Origin: an uncultured Clostridia bacterium | Lineage (GTDB): Bacteria; Bacillota; Clostridia; Lachnospirales; Lachnospiraceae | Assembly: GCA_945622055.1 (NCBI GenBank) | Contig: CALZBV010000150.1 | Coordinates: 1-6,001, forward strand | Direction of reading: 5' to 3' | Length of the DNA: 6,001 bases | Part shown: positions 1 to 5,932 of the stretch, one piece after another | Numbering within the stretch: the first letter of the stretch is position 1 | Layout of the letters: each line of letters opens with the position of its first letter | The notes under the pieces: generated by a model | Seen by the model: only the letters and a program-made list of their open reading frames with translations | Told to the model about the DNA's origin: nothing | The model's database searches: none | Position numbers and translations under genes: made by a program

Positions 1-259
1 TCTGAAACATTTTCAGATAAAAAGAATCATATTTTCCGATGTATTTTTCTGAGATTACAACACCGATGGTATGTCTGTCCGTTTGCGAACCGTTATCCTT
101 TGAAATCTCCTTACGGTATCCCATTTCAACAGACAACGCAATAATTTTCGCACGAAGCTCCTCGCTTACACCCTTTTGTCCGGATAAGGCTTTCGACACT
201 GTCACGGTGCTGACGCCCAGTCGAGAACCGATATCAGATAATCTTACTGCTTTTCCCAT
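1..259 (-). CDS. LacI-family transcriptional regulator, N-terminal part (cut by window edge)
   Basis: The first 86 residues of a DNA-binding regulator; the rest lies beyond the left edge. Residues about 5-50 form a typical LacI-type helix-turn-helix and hinge region: VRLSDIGSRLGVSTVTVSKAL, then SGQKGVSEELRAKI and an EMGYR segment. From about residue 67 the sequence TIGVVISEKYIG begins the periplasmic-binding-protein-like sensor domain, which would bind a sugar effector. The ATG at 259-257 is chosen because GGGAGGAGGGG (minus strand, 276-266) lies 6 nt upstream and the HTH begins right after it. It follows the isomerase-kinase gene after 60 bp with no terminator, so it is probably co-transcribed. 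Inference: it senses mannose, fructose or a mannoside and controls this operon. The family is secure; the effector is unknown. Confidence 0.93.
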   Translation of the reverse strand, partial: MGKAVRLSDIGSRLGVSTVTVSKALSGQKGVSEELRAKIIALSVEMGYRKEISKDNGSQTDRHTIGVVISEKYIGKYDSFYLKMFQ

Positions 260-319
260 AGGTATCCCCTCCTCCCGTTTGTTTCCCAATGTTTCGTTTG
301 CAAATTGTCCTGCTTCTCC

Positions 320-2524
320 TTATCGGTCTTCGTGTTTCCGACGGTTTACCTGCATATTCTGCAGCACCTCTTCCTTCGTCGGCATCACCTTTAGCGCACC
401 CTTTCTGGTCGTGATAACGGATGCAGCGGCAGCGGCAAACTGCTGCATTGCAGACAAATCCTGCTCTGAAAGCCCGTCCAGACCATGCTCCAGCACATAG
501 TTCAGCACACATGCCATAAAAGTGTCACCCGCGCCCGTTGTTTCAATGGTATCCTCCCGCAACACCGCCTCGCAAAAAACCTGCATTCCGTTATACAGGG
601 CAATACTGCCTTTCTTTCCGCAGGTCACGCACATAAGCTTTGGCCGGTACTGCCCGTAAAAAGCTGAAATTGCCTCTTCCACCGTCTCTTTTCCGGTCAC
701 AAACGTAATCTCGTCATCTGAAATCTTTAAAATATCACACATTGAAAATCCATACCGCATCATTTCCTTTGCGGTATCCGTATCCTCCCATAGCAATGGC
801 CGGTAATTCGGATCAAACGAAATCAGCAGTCCCTTTTCCTTTGCACAGGAAACCGCACGCTTTGTCGCAGCTCTTACCCCTTCCTGCGTCATCGACAGCG
901 TCCCGAAATGAAAGATTCGTGCAGCATCCATCAGACGATAATCAATCTCCTCCTCCGAAAGCATCATATCTGCCCCGGGATTTCGGTAGAAGGAAAAGCT
1001 CCGGTCTCCATCCTCTGCCGTATGAACAAAGGCAAGCGTTGTCGGCACCTTCTCATCCTGACAAAGATTCGTTGTATCAATTCCTGCATTTTTGACCGTT
1101 TCAATCAAAAATCTGCCAAACGCATCCTTTCCGACTTTTCCGATAAATGCGGTCTTTTTTGAAAGCTTTTGCAGCATTGCAAGAACATTGCAGGGTGCCC
1201 CGCCCGGATTTGCGGTAAGCTGTGGGTTCCCATCGCTGTTATATCCATTCTCAGTAAAATCAATTAGTAATTCACCAAGCGCAATTACATCAAACTGCTT
1301 CATTTTTACCGAAACCGCTATTGAAGTATCTACCTCATGATACGGAATCAGTGTGGCCTGAAGTGCATGATAAAGGTCTGATTTTCCCGGCCATACCGTT
1401 CCGATTACTTCATTTTTCTCATTTAACTGATGAAACCAGGAGCCATTTTTATGATCCAATACCTTATCCTCCAGATACTCCATGAACTCTGCATACTGAT
1501 TTGCATACTGCCCTTTTCCGGTTACGCGGTATAACACAGCTGACGTATTAATTGCCTCTGCAAGCGTCCAGTGCATGCGGTCATGTACTACCGGAGCGCC
1601 GTTCCAATCCGTCGTATAGACAATGCCCGGCGCACCGTCCGCATTCCACGCATCCGAAACCGCCCGGTTATAGAGCATTTCGGCTGCTTCGATGTAGTTC
1701 TGTGCCTTGTCCTTTTCATTCTTCCAGGTCGAGGTTGCCCACTGCGTAATCAGACGTGCCCACTCGATTCCGTGTCCCGGCGTTGCCCCAAACGGCTTAA
1801 ACGGATCTGCAGGCTTTTCCCTGTTGCACATAAGGTCCGCTGTCCAGTCACTTGTAAAATGCTCCGGAATACGCCAGTCATTTTCCTTTGCCCAGCCAAT
1901 CACGCGGTCGATAATCCTTCCGGCACGCACGCGGTATTTTTCCTCTCCGCAGACATCTGCCACAGCAAGAAAAGCTTCTACGGTATGCATATTTGCATTC
2001 AGTCCGCGGTAAGCAGAAAGCTCCGTAAAGTCCGTATTCCAGGTATCACAGGCAAGTCCTTCCTCCTCATTCCAGAATCTTTTATCATAAAGTGCCAGCG
2101 CCTCCGAAAGAAGCTCCTTTGCCTTCGGGCGGTTAACAAGAACCGCTGAAGTTGCCGCCAGAATGACAAAGGCATGAGCGTAGCACTGCTTGTTCGGCAA
2201 TATCTCATTTTCCGCAGTAATGCCGGGATACCAGCCACCGTTTTTTGTATCATGTAATTCTCCCATCAGACCTGACAGCGCAGCATCAACCAAAGCCTCA
2301 CTTCCTTCGTGGCCCAGCATACTTCCGATGCTGTAAACATGCGCCATGCGACAGGTAATCCATGTTTCACACGGGCGGTCTGTCCACGGGGTTCCGTCAT
2401 CGCCCAGATAGTATGCGCCCTTGGCAGGAGCCGGAAATCTGTGTCCGAATCGCAGCAAATCCTCCGTAAGCGATTTCAAAAAGCTTCTGTTTTCTTCTGT
2501 ATCAAGTATATATTTCCGATTCAT
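320..2524 (-). CDS. Fused AGE-family sugar (mannose) isomerase - PfkB-family fructokinase
   Basis: A 734-aa protein with two full-length enzymes and no signal peptide. Residues 1 to about 395 are an AGE (N-acylglucosamine 2-epimerase) family (alpha/alpha)6-barrel that I recognise as close to E. coli YihS: ETWITCRMAHVYS (53-65), NANMHTVEAF (176-185), FGATPGHGIEWARL (245-258), NGSWFHQL (360-367), DLYHALQATLIP (383-394). The residues matching YihS Arg55, His176, His248, Glu251 and His383 are R59, H180, H251, E254 and H386, so the isomerase site looks intact. Residues 408-734 are a ribokinase/PfkB-fold kinase: GELLIDF (417-423), NPGGAPCN (439-446), GKVGKDAFG (462-470), DPNYRP (571-576) and ETTGAGDTF (661-669) with catalytic Asp667. 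Inferred reactions: mannose to fructose, then fructose to fructose-6-phosphate with ATP. The gene starts 82 bp after the beta-mannosidase. The ATG at 2524 is preferred over an in-frame GTG at 2572 because the purine-rich ribosome-binding region lies between them. The junction is unusual; see the entry at 1301-1309. Other aldose-ketose isomerase or sugar kinase specificities remain possible. Confidence 0.9.
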   Translation of the reverse strand: MNRKYILDTEENRSFLKSLTEDLLRFGHRFPAPAKGAYYLGDDGTPWTDRPCETWITCRMAHVYSIGSMLGHEGSEALVDAALSGLMGELHDTKNGGWYPGITAENEILPNKQCYAHAFVILAATSAVLVNRPKAKELLSEALALYDKRFWNEEEGLACDTWNTDFTELSAYRGLNANMHTVEAFLAVADVCGEEKYRVRAGRIIDRVIGWAKENDWRIPEHFTSDWTADLMCNREKPADPFKPFGATPGHGIEWARLITQWATSTWKNEKDKAQNYIEAAEMLYNRAVSDAWNADGAPGIVYTTDWNGAPVVHDRMHWTLAEAINTSAVLYRVTGKGQYANQYAEFMEYLEDKVLDHKNGSWFHQLNEKNEVIGTVWPGKSDLYHALQATLIPYHEVDTSIAVSVKMKQFDVIALGELLIDFTENGYNSDGNPQLTANPGGAPCNVLAMLQKLSKKTAFIGKVGKDAFGRFLIETVKNAGIDTTNLCQDEKVPTTLAFVHTAEDGDRSFSFYRNPGADMMLSEEEIDYRLMDAARIFHFGTLSMTQEGVRAATKRAVSCAKEKGLLISFDPNYRPLLWEDTDTAKEMMRYGFSMCDILKISDDEITFVTGKETVEEAISAFYGQYRPKLMCVTCGKKGSIALYNGMQVFCEAVLREDTIETTGAGDTFMACVLNYVLEHGLDGLSEQDLSAMQQFAAAAASVITTRKGALKVMPTKEEVLQNMQVNRRKHEDR
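1301..1309 (-). other. Fusion junction: vestigial kinase start codon in an A5 run
   Basis: On the minus strand the junction reads GGTAAAAATGAAGCAG, in frame as GTA AAA ATG AAG CAG. The ATG (1303-1301, residue 408) is exactly where a free-standing PfkB kinase would begin (MKQFDVIALGELL). With four A instead of five, the upstream frame would read GTA AAA TGA: the isomerase would end at 407 aa, close to the 413 aa of E. coli YihS, and its stop would overlap the kinase start as ATGA. No clear Shine-Dalgarno sequence sits before this ATG; the nearest GAGG-like stretch is about 30 nt upstream. This fits translation as a fusion or by coupled re-initiation, rather than independent initiation. Confidence 0.7.
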
Positions 2525-2533
2525 TCCGTCTGT

Positions 2534-2547
2534 CCTTTCTTCCTCCC
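2534..2547 (-). promoter_or_regulatory. Ribosome-binding region of the isomerase-kinase gene
   Basis: The minus strand before the ATG at 2524 is purine-rich, with GGGAGGA (2547-2541) and AAAGG (2538-2534). AAAGG lies 9 nt from the ATG; GGAGG lies 17 nt away, which is rather far. Both fall inside the reading frame if the upstream GTG (2572) were used, and nothing resembling a Shine-Dalgarno site precedes that GTG. This decides the start in favour of the ATG. Confidence 0.6.
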
Positions 2548-2606
2548 GTCCTTCGTATTTCACGACAGGCACAATGCTTACACATCTTCAGAAGGTCCCG
2601 TGAAAA

Positions 2607-5081
2607 TTAGTTTATGTCGTATACGCTCCGAAGTCTTAAATGGTCAATGGTTCCACTTATTACCTCTACCGTTTTACTGTCTCCGTTTAAATCAAAATAG
2701 TTATCCGACAATATCAAATCCTCGTTTTCATTTAAGATTTCAACACTCTTTGCATAGGCAGACGCACTGACTGTAATCCGATTGCCCTCAACGGTTGCAC
2801 AAAGGTCTGGAGCTTCATAACGGAAATATTTCGGATAAGAAAAAATCACCGTTCCCTCCGATACGACTTTTCCTTCCTTTTCCGCCTGATAGCTTACATA
2901 TTCGTTGTAAATATCAATCTCAGGAAGCTCTACCTTATCAAGCCATACACTGGTCAGTGCCGGTACAAAAATACCCGTTTCTTCCGCACGAAGCACATTT
3001 GCTTTTGCATCACGCACCTGCCACCTTACCGTGATTTTTTCCTCCCGCATCGTTTCATTTGCAACACAAAGGCGAATGGATTTTGGAAAACCAAACGGAA
3101 GTCTGACGAGCTCCTGTCCGCTGTTCATCATGCCCTCCTCTTCACAGGAAATCATGATCGGCGCAAAGAAGCGTCTTGCATAATAATGCAGCGCCTTCAG
3201 TCTCTGGCAATAATCAACCGAGGACCAGGAAGCAACCGGCCAGCAGTCATTCAACTGCCAGTAAACCGCGCCCATGCAGCGGCTGTCATTCCTGTTTCTG
3301 CGGAAATGCTCCACGCCATAACGAATCGCATCTGCCTGCAGAAGCTGGGACGCATAAATCACTGTTTCAAATTTGGACGGGTATTTATACGTCTGCTGCA
3401 TATAATTCATAATTTTACCGTTTGCCGCACCGTTTCTCTGATGCTTTTCCATGATGTACGAGAAAATGTTCATATCACGCTCATCATCGGTAAAGGTCTC
3501 CACTGTTTTCTTCGACGGGAAGGCCTGAAAACCGAACTCTGACAGATAACGGAAGAAAAATTTACGGTACTCGGAAAACGGCTTATTTCCGTGCCATACG
3601 TCCCAATAATGCACATCACCGCGGTTCTCATCGCGCGGGTCATCAAAGGCTCCGCCTGACGACGGACTTGCCGGCCAGTAATATACCTGCGGCGCATACT
3701 GCTTCATAATCTGCGGTAAAATACGCTCGTACATGATGATGTAATCACGCACCTCACTGTCCTTGCTTACCCAGGTACGTTCCTTTACAAACTGCTCCAT
3801 TTCGTTATTTCCGCACATCAGACCTAACGATGCATGATGACGGATACGCTTTAAATTATCAATAAATTCCGCGGTAATATTCGCTTCAAATTCCGGGGTG
3901 AGATCATATACCGCACAGGCAAACATAAAGTCTTCCCATACAACCAGTCCAAATTCATCGCACAAATCAAAGAACCAGTCGTCCGGATAATATCCGCCGC
4001 CCCAGACGCGAATCGAGTTAAAATTCGCAAATACTGCTTTTTCAAGCAATGTCTTCGTCGTTTCCTTCGTCACACGACCGAGCAGATGATCCTCCGGAAT
4101 ATAATCCGCGCCCATGGCAAAAATATTAACGCCGTTCACGCAGGTAGCAAACCGCTCACCCCATTGGTCCTTCGTGCGGTCCATCGTAATCGTGCGAAGT
4201 CCGATTTTTCTCGTCCAGGTATCCAAAACCTCCCGGCTTCCATCAAGCAGCTCCACCGATACCGTATACAGATGCTGTTCTCCGTAGCCGTTCGGCCACC
4301 AGAGCATTGGATTTGCAATGATGATATCTTCCATTTCGCCTTCGTCCAGGCTTCCAGATTCATACACCTTTTCCTGTCCGTCCGGTGCCACAACAGTCAC
4401 GCGCGCGGTAAGTCCCTTTGCAACCGCCTCACAACCGTCTGCCAAAGCTACCATCGGCTTAACCTGAAGTCGTACCTCTCCGTTTTCATGATACTGCAGT
4501 ACCTCAACCGAATCAAGATACGCCTCCTTTATTCCAAGCAGGGAAACCGGCCGCCAGATACCTGCATCCGGCAGATGAGCCCCCCAGTCCCAGCCAAACA
4601 TGCAATGTGCCTTGCGAATATGTACGAACCCGTTCATTGCGTCCTCTGTTCCGCGGGTCGGTGCCTTCTCATACGCCTTGGTAATATATCTGATTGGAGA
4701 AAAGAATGTAACGGAAAGTTCATTTTCTTCTGCCTTCAGAAGCCTTTTTACCGAGTACTCCCACGTACGATGCATATTTTCCGCATGACCGAGCTTTACT
4801 CCATTTAAGAAAATGTCCGCAATCGTATCCAGCCCCTCAAAGCGTAAAAGAATCTCATCCGCAGCAAGCAACGACTCCTCACAGGCAAATATCGTACGAT
4901 ACTCATAATCATACTCCATAAGCTTTACTGCTTCGTCCTCATTGTCCTTCCAGAACGGATCCTCCATCTTGCCAGCCGCAAGCAAATCCCCGTACACAGA
5001 GCCCGGTACGGTTGCCGATATCCATTCCGGCTCGTCCGTACGATGCATATTCCAGTTTTTGTTTAGGTAAACCTGCTTCAT
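2607..5081 (-). CDS. Beta-mannosidase, glycoside hydrolase family 2 (cytoplasmic)
   Basis: An 824-aa exo-hydrolase that would release mannose from the non-reducing end of beta-mannosides. Family layout: N-terminal sugar-binding jelly-roll domain (about 1-185; NKNWNMHR near the start, FGWDWGAHLPDAGIWRPV at 162-179), an immunoglobulin-like domain (about 190-295, ending in the LWWPNGYGEQHLY stretch and RKIGLRTI), a TIM barrel (about 305-640), then C-terminal beta domains. Active-site marks: NSIRVWGGGYY (355-365), CGNNE (423-427) with Glu427 as predicted acid/base, and SEFGFQAFPS (514-523) with Glu515 as predicted nucleophile, the same pattern as Bacteroides Man2A. NDCWPVASWS (611-620) is also typical. 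No signal peptide, so substrates must be imported. First gene of the operon. The ATG at 5081 is chosen over GTG 5087 because AGGGAG is 8 nt from the ATG but only 2 nt from the GTG. Specificity for mannobiose, mannan oligosaccharides or N-glycan Man-GlcNAc cannot be told from sequence alone. Confidence 0.95.
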   Translation of the reverse strand: MKQVYLNKNWNMHRTDEPEWISATVPGSVYGDLLAAGKMEDPFWKDNEDEAVKLMEYDYEYRTIFACEESLLAADEILLRFEGLDTIADIFLNGVKLGHAENMHRTWEYSVKRLLKAEENELSVTFFSPIRYITKAYEKAPTRGTEDAMNGFVHIRKAHCMFGWDWGAHLPDAGIWRPVSLLGIKEAYLDSVEVLQYHENGEVRLQVKPMVALADGCEAVAKGLTARVTVVAPDGQEKVYESGSLDEGEMEDIIIANPMLWWPNGYGEQHLYTVSVELLDGSREVLDTWTRKIGLRTITMDRTKDQWGERFATCVNGVNIFAMGADYIPEDHLLGRVTKETTKTLLEKAVFANFNSIRVWGGGYYPDDWFFDLCDEFGLVVWEDFMFACAVYDLTPEFEANITAEFIDNLKRIRHHASLGLMCGNNEMEQFVKERTWVSKDSEVRDYIIMYERILPQIMKQYAPQVYYWPASPSSGGAFDDPRDENRGDVHYWDVWHGNKPFSEYRKFFFRYLSEFGFQAFPSKKTVETFTDDERDMNIFSYIMEKHQRNGAANGKIMNYMQQTYKYPSKFETVIYASQLLQADAIRYGVEHFRRNRNDSRCMGAVYWQLNDCWPVASWSSVDYCQRLKALHYYARRFFAPIMISCEEEGMMNSGQELVRLPFGFPKSIRLCVANETMREEKITVRWQVRDAKANVLRAEETGIFVPALTSVWLDKVELPEIDIYNEYVSYQAEKEGKVVSEGTVIFSYPKYFRYEAPDLCATVEGNRITVSASAYAKSVEILNENEDLILSDNYFDLNGDSKTVEVISGTIDHLRLRSVYDIN

Positions 5082-5089
5082 TGTCACTG

Positions 5090-5095
5090 CTCCCT
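5090..5095 (-). promoter_or_regulatory. Shine-Dalgarno site of the beta-mannosidase
   Basis: AGGGAG on the minus strand (5095-5090) is 8 nt upstream of the ATG at 5081. The in-frame GTG at 5087 would leave only 2 nt, so this site fixes the start at ATG. Confidence 0.7.
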
Positions 5096-5138
5096 TCGTT
5101 TCCTTCCTTTGTTAGCTATATTTTACTTTGTTAATTTA

Positions 5139-5166
5139 ATTTTAGCATACTTTTAGCCAGTGTCAA
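5139..5166 (-). promoter_or_regulatory. Sigma-A promoter of the mannoside operon
   Basis: On the minus strand a perfect -35 TTGACA (5166-5161) and a -10 TAAAAT (5144-5139) are separated by 16 bp. TGC directly before the -10 supplies an extended TGn element. Transcription should begin near 5132, giving a 5' leader of about 50 nt before the beta-mannosidase ATG. The near-consensus match suggests an intrinsically strong promoter that would need repression. The surrounding DNA is very AT-rich and holds the repeats listed separately. Confidence 0.8.
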
Positions 5167-5179
5167 GCTAAATTTAGCT
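5166..5179. promoter_or_regulatory. Candidate operator: 14-bp perfect palindrome abutting the -35 box
   Basis: AGCTAAATTTAGCT is a perfect inverted repeat whose edge shares one base with the -35 TTGACA, so a bound protein would block RNA polymerase. It is the best candidate for the site of the LacI-type regulator encoded at the end of the operon. Against this, its centre is AAATTT, whereas most LacI-family operators carry a central CG. The bound protein is therefore uncertain. Confidence 0.5.
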
Positions 5180-5211
5180 AATTTTTATCAAGTAACAAAG
5201 TGTCCGTAAAC

Positions 5212-5250
5212 AAAAAAGGTACTGCCACAGTTCCCTGTAACAATACCTTT
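5212..5250 (-). terminator. Rho-independent terminator of the lipoprotein gene
   Basis: In the minus-strand RNA, arms 5250-5235 and 5230-5215 pair over 16 bp without a gap, including three G-U wobbles, closed by a GGAA tetraloop (5234-5231) of the stable GNRA type and followed by a run of six T (5217-5212). The wobbles become A-C mismatches in plus-strand RNA, and the plus-strand T run is short, so the structure works in the minus direction. It lies about 83 nt past the lipoprotein stop and about 45 bp upstream of the mannoside promoter, separating the two transcription units. Confidence 0.88.
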
Positions 5251-5256
5251 CCGCTT

Positions 5257-5297
5257 ATTCTCAACCTGATTCACTCTTACATAACAATTCTCAACCT
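5257..5297. repeat. 11-bp direct repeat ATTCTCAACCT
   Basis: Two identical copies, 5257-5267 and 5287-5297, start 30 bp apart in the 3' untranslated region of the lipoprotein gene, just upstream of the terminator stem. No function is evident. It may be a small duplication or chance. Confidence 0.3.
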
Positions 5298-5299
5298 TT

Positions 5300-5329
5300 G
5301 GCGCATCCGGCAGATATATGCCCGGCACC
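5300..5329 (-). other. Imperfect hairpin right after the lipoprotein stop
   Basis: In minus-strand RNA, GGTGCCGGGCA and TGCCGGATGCGCC can pair around a TATATC loop, with a one-base bulge and a three-base bulge. It begins 3 nt after the TGA stop (5335-5333). No T run follows, so it is not a terminator. It may protect the mRNA 3' end, or it may be incidental. Confidence 0.3.
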
Positions 5330-5332
5330 TAC

Positions 5333-5932
5333 TCAGACACCGCCCAGCTGAAATCTTTCCATGATTTCCTCATACAATTCAATATTAATCAACGTTCCGT
5401 CATAAACACCAAACAACTCAGCGTTCATTTCTTTCGTTCCGTTACATATATCCAGAACTTCCTGGCTCGGAATCGGGTAACGGCCCTGATAATCACCCAC
5501 ACACATGAAATTATCTTTCTGCTCGTCATATGCCAAAAAGAAAATCCACTGTTCCCCCTTTACCATTGGTGTCATTTCAGATATCGTATACAGAAACTGT
5601 TTTCCGTTTTCCTCAATCACACCATAGCGTTGTTCAACCTTAATTCCTTTCTCCGTGCAGTCACCCTTTAATACTTTTCTGGCTTCTATCCGGTTCATCG
5701 ACATAACACTTTCTTTCTCCTCATCCAAGAAATACTGCTCTGTTTCCTGCGTATACTCACCAATCAGAATCAAATCCGATTTTTCAATCAAAAGGTCAAT
5801 ATCCGTAATGCGTATTCTCGATGCTTCCGGATGTATCACTTCCATTTCTTCTGTATTTTGTGTTTTTTTGCATCCTGAAGCAGCAAAAACAATCATCATC
5901 ACTACAAAATAAATATATATTCCTCTTTTCAT
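5333..5932 (-). CDS. Predicted lipoprotein of unknown function
   Basis: A 199-aa protein I cannot assign to a named family. The N-terminus is a lipoprotein signal: MKRG, a hydrophobic stretch (residues 5-18), and AASGC with the predicted lipidated Cys21, followed by a polar KKTQNTEE linker. It should be anchored on the outer face of the membrane. The mature part is soluble and acidic. Landmarks are SDLILIGEY after residue 50, an alternating-strand middle with ARKVLKGD, a GEQWIFFLAYDE strand pair, GDYQGRYPIP, and a helical C-terminus ending in ERFQLGGV. The pattern 'SDLI-x-IGE ... VLKGD ... GE-x-x-x-FFL' recurs in small hypothetical Firmicutes lipoproteins, from memory; this gives no function. 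The ATG at 5932 is chosen because GGGGAGG lies 5 nt upstream; an in-frame ATG at 5947 would put that site inside the gene. It has its own terminator, so it is not part of the mannoside operon. Confidence 0.85.
   Translation of the reverse strand: MKRGIYIYFVVMMIVFAASGCKKTQNTEEMEVIHPEASRIRITDIDLLIEKSDLILIGEYTQETEQYFLDEEKESVMSMNRIEARKVLKGDCTEKGIKVEQRYGVIEENGKQFLYTISEMTPMVKGEQWIFFLAYDEQKDNFMCVGDYQGRYPIPSQEVLDICNGTKEMNAELFGVYDGTLINIELYEEIMERFQLGGV

Larger units (their letters stand above)
5111..5181. repeat. Recurring TTAGC elements across the promoter, spaced by helical turns
   Basis: Copies of TTTAGC or GTTAGC on the plus strand begin at 5111 (GTTAGC), 5141, 5152 and 5173 (TTTAGC), with one inverted copy GCTAAA at 5167-5172. 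The same-strand copies are 30, 11 and 21 bp apart, close to 3, 1 and 2 helical turns, which would place them on one face of the DNA. TTAGCTAA (5174-5181) is itself an 8-bp palindrome, and TTAGCTAT (5112-5119) is a near copy beyond the start of transcription. Confidence 0.45.
5107..5201. repeat. Three CTTTGTTA repeats flanking the promoter
   Basis: CTTTGTTA occurs at 5107-5114 and 5126-5133, and inverted as TAACAAAG at 5193-5200. The second and third copies extend to a 9-bp inverted match (ACTTTGTTA at 5125-5133, TAACAAAGT at 5193-5201). The first two lie in the transcribed leader and start region; the third is upstream of the -35. The set could be protein-binding sites, or chance in AT-rich DNA. 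Confidence 0.35.

Noticed and set aside
260..319. Possible internal promoter, cre site or LacI operator ahead of the regulator gene (TGCAAACGAAACAT region on the minus strand)
   Set aside because: It has a central CG but misses too many consensus positions on the right half to be a cre or LacI site, and no -35/-10 pair is visible.
320..2524. N-acylglucosamine 2-epimerase plus ManNAc-type kinase (sialic acid catabolism)
   Set aside because: The isomerase half follows YihS/mannose-isomerase motifs, the kinase is PfkB-fold rather than the ROK fold of ManNAc kinases, and no sialic acid gene is nearby. The adjacent beta-mannosidase favours mannose.
2525..2572. In-frame GTG start at 2572, adding 16 residues to the isomerase-kinase
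   Set aside because: The added segment contains the purine-rich ribosome-binding region of the ATG at 2524, and no Shine-Dalgarno site precedes the GTG.
2558..2605. Inverted repeat TTTCACG/CGTGAAA between the beta-mannosidase and the fusion gene, considered as a terminator or RNA-processing hairpin
   Set aside because: Only 7 bp with a 34-nt loop, no T run and little inner pairing. It would not terminate transcription, so the genes are treated as one operon.
4086..4808. Long plus-strand open frame (240 codons) opposite the beta-mannosidase; a similar one at 1571-2149 opposite the isomerase
   Set aside because: Both are complementary to genes with clear catalytic motifs, show no recognisable domain and are rich in residues expected from reverse-complement reading. 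They are shadows.
5300..5329. Hairpin after the lipoprotein stop, considered as its terminator
   Set aside because: The stem is bulged and no T run follows. The 5212-5250 structure is much the better terminator.
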